The notes below the pieces were generated by a model. It was not told the DNA's origin and did no database searches. It saw only the letters and a program-made list of their open reading frames with translations. A stretch of DNA of 64,000 nt. It comes from Marasmius tenuissimus. Taxonomy: Eukaryota > Basidiomycota > Agaricomycetes > Agaricales > Marasmiaceae. The position numbers were made by a program, and so were the translations under genes. The stretch lies in NCBI GenBank assembly GCA_029532415.1, contig JAQOTA010000033.1:372001-436000 (forward strand), read 5' to 3'. Shown piece after piece: positions 57,221 through 64,000 of the stretch (positions are counted from its first letter, which is position 1; each line of letters starts with the position of its first letter).

Positions 57221-60059
57221 GATGCGTAAAACTTGGCAATTCTCATCCATTGTTCAGGCCGGAGCGTACAGGTGTCATATCGTCAACACATCATGTAGCC
57301 AAATGACAAGTCTTCCAGTAGTGCAGGGCACGCAGACTCTAATTATTGTATGGTGATGGAAACATGCTACTGGGCTACTCCACTACTTCAAGAGATTTTA
57401 ATCCACATGTGAAGCCAAAGAGGATTTGAATGGTCCTTCAAGTACTGAATAATGAGCTTACCAGTGACTTTTAATCTCCCAGACCTTCGTTACTGGACCA
57501 CCAGGTGTAGCCACCAGACCAGCTCTGCAGTAGTCACATGTCTAGTATGTAGCTCAGACATGATCACAATTATCCGGGTGTTTTTGTTGCTTTGACGTGA
57601 CTCTAGTTACATTTCCTCTGCCGTATTCAAGTAGCTCCTTTGGATTCAAGATGGCCACCTTTACCTCCCGTTCAGCAAACCCAATTACATCGACAATCGG
57701 TATGGCAGCCTCAGTGTTTCCACTAGAATCACACAGGAGGATGTATGAACCCAATATACACCTGACAGAGCCAGGTTTCCCGCCCTTGACACTTGAAGAT
57801 TAATCATTTTTCACAGTTGAGCAGGTACCAACGACACCGGGCCCCGGGGTGTGGTAGGAGGTGAGCATATTCAAACCATTTTGTATTATATGACCACTGG
57901 AACTGTTGGAAATACAGTTGCGGTACCCTAAGCCAATACCGGTGTACAACTCTGTGACTGTAGCCTCACCTCGAGTGATGATACATCCGTTTTTCAGTAC
58001 GCGGGTGAGTCGGGGTCTCGGACTTTGTTGGCCTATTGGTGGTTAGAACTTAGGGCTATTTCATGATGCAGATGCACCAATGGGGAGCGGCGCCACTGAG
58101 AGGGGGTGCATTTGGAAGGTCTTTGGCCCCAACCAATGTCGCTGTACACTCTATAGTGCCTCAACCAAGCTAGGAATTGCAACTCTCAGCGGGATTTTGA
58201 CATTAGCGGCACCTCGGCAATTTAGATAGCCGGGATATCTTTTCGATAATCGTATGGCGGCACTACAACTCCTGCAGGGTATAGAGCCAGTATTTGGTGT
58301 CCGAGGGCCTAAGCAGCCTACCTGAGTCAATACGGCAGTTCACTCCTGACCCTGACCGTGAATATCATCACAATCTATGAACTGCCCCTTCCATGCTACC
58401 TCTTATCAACTTGTGAAAGGCCTCTGAATTGGGATGATTGTCCCGACCATTTCAAAAAATTCGGGAAAATCACAGCTGATTACTTGATGAATTTATCGAT
58501 GATTCACCCCATTGCTTGATTTTCGAGCCTCGGACGTTGAAAAGATATAAACCACTGTCATCCGAGATTGCCGGTGGATCCCCCCGCATTGTCCATCTAA
58601 TATCTCCAGAATTTTTCGCCCTGCACCTTGCTGGATCGGTTTTGAGGCATTATCAGATATCATATGATGACTCTGAACTGTTTGGGCCGCTGTATGTCGA
58701 AATTTCAGCGAGACAAGTGAGAAGAGATTCAAACAAATGAATCAAACCTTCTGAACTTGAACTTGCGGAAATAGTGCCCCGATGTTGTGGGGTCAAAGGC
58801 AAGCCCAAACAAAAAGTATTACAAGTTGAACACTTCATTGTGCAGAGCACTGGAGAAGTATCATTTGATAATAAGTGATGGATTACTGAGGCATGCTGCG
58901 TGAATTCATTTTGAACAATACCTACCAGGGCTTAGTAGTTGTCTACCCTAAGCACCGTGAGCATGGCTGTGTATGTTGCTTATGACTGCCTTTGGATGAT
59001 GACAGCGGTGAAGTTCAATAGGGCTGCGGAGCATGCATGTGGTTTGCTGATACCAGGGGCTGCTAGCGAGTGATTCCGTGTCACTAGCGCATCGAGTTTT
59101 TCCGAGTAGACGGCCCCGAGGGGCAGGAGGATTTCAATCATCTACATTGCAGAAATGTGGTTCACCGTGCACTGAAAGGATTCAAATTCTCCGCCTTAAT
59201 AAATTTTAATTGCCCATATGATGACGGAAACTGAATGGGTGGTAGGAGCTTGAAATGCACTGCTCATAATTAGAATCTACGTCGTGCCCTACAGTACAAG
59301 GTTTGATTACAACTATCTTACATGGTCTCCTCATATCATCACATTGATTGTGACCTTACGTGTCTTTGCCTAGTCACTGTCAGTGTTAGGAGGAGTGTTA
59401 CATAGCATGGTCAACCCCACTGTGTTACTTACCATCAATGGCTCTCTGCATTAGTTCGGTTCCCACCAGCCCCTTTTTCCCGTTCACAGCCTCCGAGTAA
59501 TGGGCCCAGATGTGCGAGGAGGGATCTATCATTCACTTTCTCACCATTGATAAGCTGGGCTCATTGCTAAGCACCGGTTGGGCTCGTTATTGGGTTGTAT
59601 TGAGGAAACCACACGGAAGTCAAAACGTTAACAGCACAGAATTGTATTCGGTGGTAGGAATCCGTGTGTTGTTCATCAAGTTACAGTATCTCTCTTTGTC
59701 AACTCTTTTTTATACCAATAACTGATATTGTTTCTCACCTCTACATCACTTTTGCTCGAGGCTGGTTAGGTGAAACTAGCAGAGCTAATTCTGTTGGTCT
59801 CTGATTCTCACTGCTTTAGATCAGGAGCGTCAGGGCTGAGAGGCCCATAAAGCAGTGAAACATCATAGGTCACATACATCTCTATACATTGAATTGACCC
59901 AGCTGAGCCCTTTAGTACTATAGTAGTGAGCTCGGGGGTCATAGATCATACAATCGGGTGCCTTTGCATTGTCAACGGTGCGGTAACAAGGTGTTGAGAT
60001 AACAAAGACACCAAGTGATGGAGCCTGAGGGACCTTTAATTTTAGAATTTTGTGGTGCT
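57221..60059. other. Gap without recognisable gene
   Basis: Only short open frames, all without known motifs. No RNA gene, terminal repeat pair or LTR could be defined. Probably old repeat remnants. Confidence 0.4.
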
Positions 60060-60960
60060 TCCTCTTCCAGCACCTGTAGCTTGCCAGAAGCTATCATCTC
60101 GGGCTGGTCTCACTGACTCCTGTACTGAGCTTTTCCGACGCGGACACATCCTCCCTGACATACAAGCCTCTGCTCGCTATTTACGGCGATCACTGATGGC
60201 AGGTGGCAAAAAATAATGGGGCTTGATTGGCGAGAAGTGGGGCAGTCCGGCTTCTATGAGTTTTTGAATGATGTCTTTGCTGAGACCTACATTGATCAAG
60301 GTAAAGGCTCGAGCAAACAGGGCTGGAGGACCATCTCAGCCGGGCATTTCAAGCGATTATTTCCAGCCATCTAACACCCTTCCAGATCTTGCTCCTAGTG
60401 CTTTTACCTTAGATCCGCCAAACTGGATGGAGTGCCATCTTGAGGATGCTGAGGCATGTCCCAATCTCATCACAAGACCCCACATCTTGATCAGTGTGTG
60501 GCAAGTGTTGTGGAAAGACGGATACAGGCGGTTTGACCTCTTGCTGGAGGGAGTCAAACGACAGGGGAAGAAAAGAAAGACTAAAATTCAAGTACTACAT
60601 ACACTGTATATACTACGGAATAGCAAAGTGGCGGGCCGGGAGAAAGTCAGCGCGGCTGGAGCAACCATGCTTCAACATTGAGAATTATCACTATACTTAC
60701 CAGATGCAATATGGTAAGTAAATTCTGAGGTTTTTTGCTCCAATGTGGTCATTTAATTGACTTAGACAACTCCTGGCAGGTAGTTACGTGGTTTGATACA
60801 TATCCTGCACACACATCCTTGTCGCGCGCAAGCGAAGCCGTAACCGTATACACATTGGTTTGACCACGGCGCTCTTCATTGCCGCCACTGCCACAATTGG
60901 ACTCAAAAGTGCTCTCTATGAGCTAGAGGGACGATTGTACCTTTCAACTCACATTCGTTA

Positions 60961-61344
60961 CTGCCTTTTGCATAATAGCGTGAATACGCGAAAAAAATAA
61001 TTTTGCCCTACGTCACCCAGTCCGACACATCCTGCCACTCTGGCAGCGCGAAAATTCGACCTCCGCCGGGATGTCCCGCAGTGGCTCTAACTCTCCCTGA
61101 TTGCAATGTGGACTGTTGATATCCACAAGTAGGATCATTTACGCTCATTTCGAGTGATCAGGGTACCCAAGACCTGAAAAGAGCCAGTTTTCATGATTGA
61201 AGTTGAGAAGCTCATTCCAAGCAGGCCACTCGAGGTATCCAGCATCAGCGGCAGGACGTGTTGCCAGGGTAGCAGGAAGGGCGGACCGGGTGACGTGAGG
61301 CGAAATATTTTTTTCGCGTGTTCACGCTATTATGCAAAACCCAG
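60961..61344. mobile_element. Tc1/mariner-type MITE, 384 bp, TA target duplication
   Basis: Inverted arms of about 80 bp begin CTG(CC/GG)TTTTGCATAATAG and match at about 82 percent by eye. TA lies on both sides (60959-60960 and 61345-61346). It is absent from the matching place in copy 2 of the host gene, which confirms insertion. No transposase. Confidence 0.78.
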
Positions 61345-62216
61345 TACCTTTTATCTGAGCTTCAACACACATCCGAAAAAGGTAGGTTGATCTGCTTCCC
61401 TTCAATAGTTCGGTGGCACTAACCATTGCTAGCTTTGTGCATTGCAACGTGAGATAATTACACTTGAATTATGCGTCATCTGGTTAATTATCAATTCGAG
61501 TGTCTTGACAGAAGTCCTTCTGGTGAGCTTGAACAGTTATTGAACCAAACTCTGGTTCACCATGATTGTGGATAGATATGGCGTTGCTATCTCGTCTGGG
61601 GCCGTGGCAGGCTCGGGATTGCAATTCCGGTTGTCCCAGGGTTCATCGCTCTCGATGCTGATGGTTTGCCCCCGCGTTAGATCATCTATCCGCTCGAATA
61701 CTTGCTTGTCATCAATTTATCGTATTTGGGGTTCGGTTTCAAAGATTAAACTCTTTCGTCATCTGGAAATCGATGACCCTTCAATTGTTTACACCAATGA
61801 GCAGTCTATTGCAATATTTGCACTCATTGCTCTTGCCGGTAATCTTTTGCTGACTGTGTCGATTGGTGAGCATGTCCGAGGCCTCGACGGAGAGATACTC
61901 CTCGGAATGATGGCAAAGTGGGGAAAATATTTTTTGTTGCCCACCAAGTAGGGAAATACCTCCCAGCACGAACAACGGTCCCGAGAATGTACAGGACAAT
62001 TATCTCGGCCACGTAGGGAGATATTTTGTTCCATTGGTCTACGGTTCAGCTCACAATCTTGTTTTATACTGCGATAGATTGGAATCAGGAATGATCTCTC
62101 CCGTTGCCCTCAGCATATATGCTGTCGGCGCGCTGTTATCCAATGGTAGCATATTCAAATTCACTTCTGATGCGTCATTCGCACAGTCGATCTTCTACTC
62201 TCTCGTGATTATTATA

Positions 62217-62354
62217 GTCCGCACTTTGAACGATTCCTCATCGTGGATGGCAAGTCCAAGCGTTACCCGTATGATGATCAAGGTCGACGCAATTCCCTTT
62301 GGAAAGATAAGTCTAGCGACGGAATGCGAGGTTATCTTGAGGATCAAAGCCACC
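62217..62354 (-). other. Inverted segment inside membrane-gene copy 3
   Basis: On the minus strand this stretch reads G-I-A-S-T-L-I-I-I-R-V-T-L-G-L-A-I-H-D-E, the last span of the family, whereas the flanks (62034-62216 and from about 62355) match copy 2 on the plus strand. The inverted block also includes the intron before that span. Confidence 0.75.
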
Positions 62355-62480
62355 AAAATGGATATAAAAGATATTGAACTCCCAGCAATACAAAACGACA
62401 TCCCTTACGGCCTCATGGTCATTAGCCGTTCCAATAGGTCCAGAGCTCACAAAAGTGTACATACGAGAAAAGTGGTTTAA

Positions 62481-63699
62481 CTAGACTTGGAGGCATAGAG
62501 AAGGGCATGAATGGTATGATGACTGTGGTATCTTGCCTCTTGGCATTCTCTGTAATTCCTGGAGTTCGGAGCAGTACTACATTTATCACTAGACTCCGTA
62601 ATATGCTGTGTATCGAACTGTTGTGACTAGGACGTTGTGTATCAAAATATTCCAACACGAGGTCCTAGTACTACTAGAATGGTTGTCTGGTTAGGACATA
62701 ACCTCGCACTTACAAAGACAGCGAACAACAATTGACAGGTAATGAGTGAAATTAGCAACATGGAGGTCAAATCAGTTACAAATGGTGCAGATTAGGCCAG
62801 GGCTGTCAACGGCAGAAGAGATGAAGATGGGCTTCCAAATGCCCACCTTGATGAGTTTATTGGGCCTTCTTCATCGTTCCACTGCTCGTTGTTGAATCTG
62901 ATCATCTTTTCCAACCTGGGTCCGGGGAGGTTCTGAGTCGTGTTGAATCTACCTCTCCCTCCCCTGTGAATATGATCCGCCGGTATCGAATCTGCCGTTT
63001 TGGAAAGCCAGTCGTCGATGTAAAACGGACACGCCCTCATCAATGCTGTAGCAGCTGTTTGAACGCAGTCAGCGTTGACCATCATCCCAATTGCCAATAA
63101 TATCTTGTTCACATACACTTTGACTCATACCATCAGCCTAGTGGAGCCAGAAAACAGCCACGAGGATGATGAGAGCGAGTGAAATCGAGTCAACAACTTC
63201 AAGGGCACAATATCAAATTACTGGAACCGTTGGCGCTACTTTGATCTGGCAGGACGTGGAACCGTCAATAACAATATTCTGCTTTCGCGCAGTCTCAGCC
63301 ACCTTTAGTCCGCTCCTTCAGACTCGCCTCTTACGGATGGATGGGGTTTCGCACTGAGCAGGGTCTGGGCAGTGGGGCCACCAATGCTCGTTATTTTGCT
63401 CAAGTACTCAAGAAATTCGCGATTAAAACTTGGTATTCTATGTGGAAGCGAGCTGACCTTGAACAATTGGGGTATCAATAGACGCATCACATGTGTTCCT
63501 CTTTCTCATCAGGTCCTGTTGTGGGCTGGTTGGACGTCAGTGACGGTCAGCTATGTTCCTAATTGCCATCGGTACTCCATGATGATCCCTATAGCAGTCA
63601 CTAAGATGATCATGATGAACAAGAACATCTCGAAACGGTAGTCGTTGGCTAATATCGCCGCCGAGGGCGGTGTAGGTTGACTGGAGCGTGTGAAAGGAG
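62481..63699. other. Gap with possible minus-strand membrane-gene relic
   Basis: Hydrophobic runs on the minus strand near 63620-63570 (M-F-L-F-I-M-I-I-L-V-T-A) and 63200-63160 (S-L-A-L-I-I-L-V-A-V-F-W) suggest an eroded membrane protein, without a continuous frame. Nothing else recognised. Confidence 0.3.
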
Positions 63700-64000
63700 C
63701 TGCAAAACCATATCAATCAGCTCATCTTTGCCATCAAACCACAACCATTCCCAGTCTATCCCCCAGCATCCACTCGATCGCCTTGAAGACACTCAAACAG
63801 ATGAAGTGCATTTGGGAGACTCCTGAAGAGTGTTTTGTTCGCGCTACAAGACCCCACGTTCTGGTCGGTGTACGTCGTCATCTGCTAAACCATACCATAC
63901 CTATTGAGTGGATTGACTTTGGCTGATTAATACTCTAGGTCGATCTATTTCTCTATGGTAAGTGCAATTCCGTAATATATTCCCTATATGACTGCGTTTA
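63700..64000 (+). pseudogene. Multi-span membrane protein, copy 4, cut by the window edge
   Basis: Contains the upstream block seen in copies 2 and 3 (A-T-R-P-H-V-L-V-G-V-R-R) and the short exon V-D-L-F-L-Y-G (63941-63959) with its splice sites (CTAG before, GTAAGT after). The rest lies beyond the window, so whether it is intact cannot be judged. Confidence 0.5.

Larger units (their letters stand above)
60060..62480 (+). pseudogene. Multi-span membrane protein, copy 3, decayed and rearranged
   Basis: Collinear with copy 2, including its upstream part (P-D-L-A-P-S-A-F near 60380). The span T-A-L-F-I-A-A-T-A-T-I-G-L-K-S-A-L (about 60865-60920) follows a TGA. The W-R-C-Y-L-V-W block is at about 61575, I-Y-R-I-W-G-S-V-S-K at about 61720, and L-E-S-G-M-I-S-P-V-A-L at about 62080. 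A MITE (60961-61344) interrupts it and the segment around 62217-62354 is inverted, placing the last span on the minus strand. Not functional. Confidence 0.7.

Overview
This is an intron-bearing fungal genome segment, most likely from an Agaricomycete (Basidiomycota). Evidence: introns of about 48-68 bp with GT..AG borders; a single-pass membrane protein family with a galactose-binding-like ectodomain; a multi-membrane-span family with a W-R-C-Y-L-V-W motif; a secreted ricin-B-type lectin-fold gene; and abundant Ty3/gypsy chromodomain retrotransposons. I cannot fix the genus. The window has few intact host genes and is dominated by mobile elements and decayed gene copies.

Left arm (1-27.6 kb): a TA-flanked MITE (1539-2043); a multi-span membrane gene on the minus strand (2793-5394) carrying a CACTA-like element with perfect 86-bp terminal inverted repeats (3290-4273); a decayed copy (6640-7815) and an apparently intact copy (12961-14453, minus) of the single-pass membrane protein; and a secreted lectin pseudogene (8047-9942, minus) whose five-exon structure is legible. 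The lectin gene carries a mariner-type MITE in intron 1 and a hAT-type MITE in its last exon. Next come a small secreted 12-cysteine protein gene (15178-15522) with a relic copy at 19.1-19.3 kb, a segmental duplication (11.86-12.63 kb and 18.36-19.13 kb), and a 2.5-kb tract (23.65-26.16 kb) studded with a short motif (CCTCCGAAG and relatives) that switches strand midway, with a 196-codon open exon inside.

Centre (27.6-50.5 kb): a three-level retrotransposon nest, each level bounded by its own 5-bp target duplication. Element A1 (TSD GAACC) was hit in its integrase by element B (TSD TCACC), and B was hit in its gag by A2 (TSD GAGGA), an A-family copy with LTRs I read as identical and intact gag and pol frames. 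A elements show signs of Tf1-like self-priming: a 10-nt stretch about 30 nt downstream of the TATA box is complementary to the sequence just inside the 5' LTR. B is a different gypsy lineage, about 9.85 kb without A2. It carries an extra two-intron gene (about 718 codons) between pol and the 3' LTR. A1 and B are broken by stops and frameshifts.

Right arm (50.5-64 kb): three decayed copies of the multi-span membrane gene family in the same orientation (53.3-55.4, 60.1-62.5 and 63.7 kb to the edge), one holding a roughly 140-bp internal inversion and a TA-flanked MITE, plus a second CACTA-like element (56091-57217). Large stretches between contain no gene that I can recognise.
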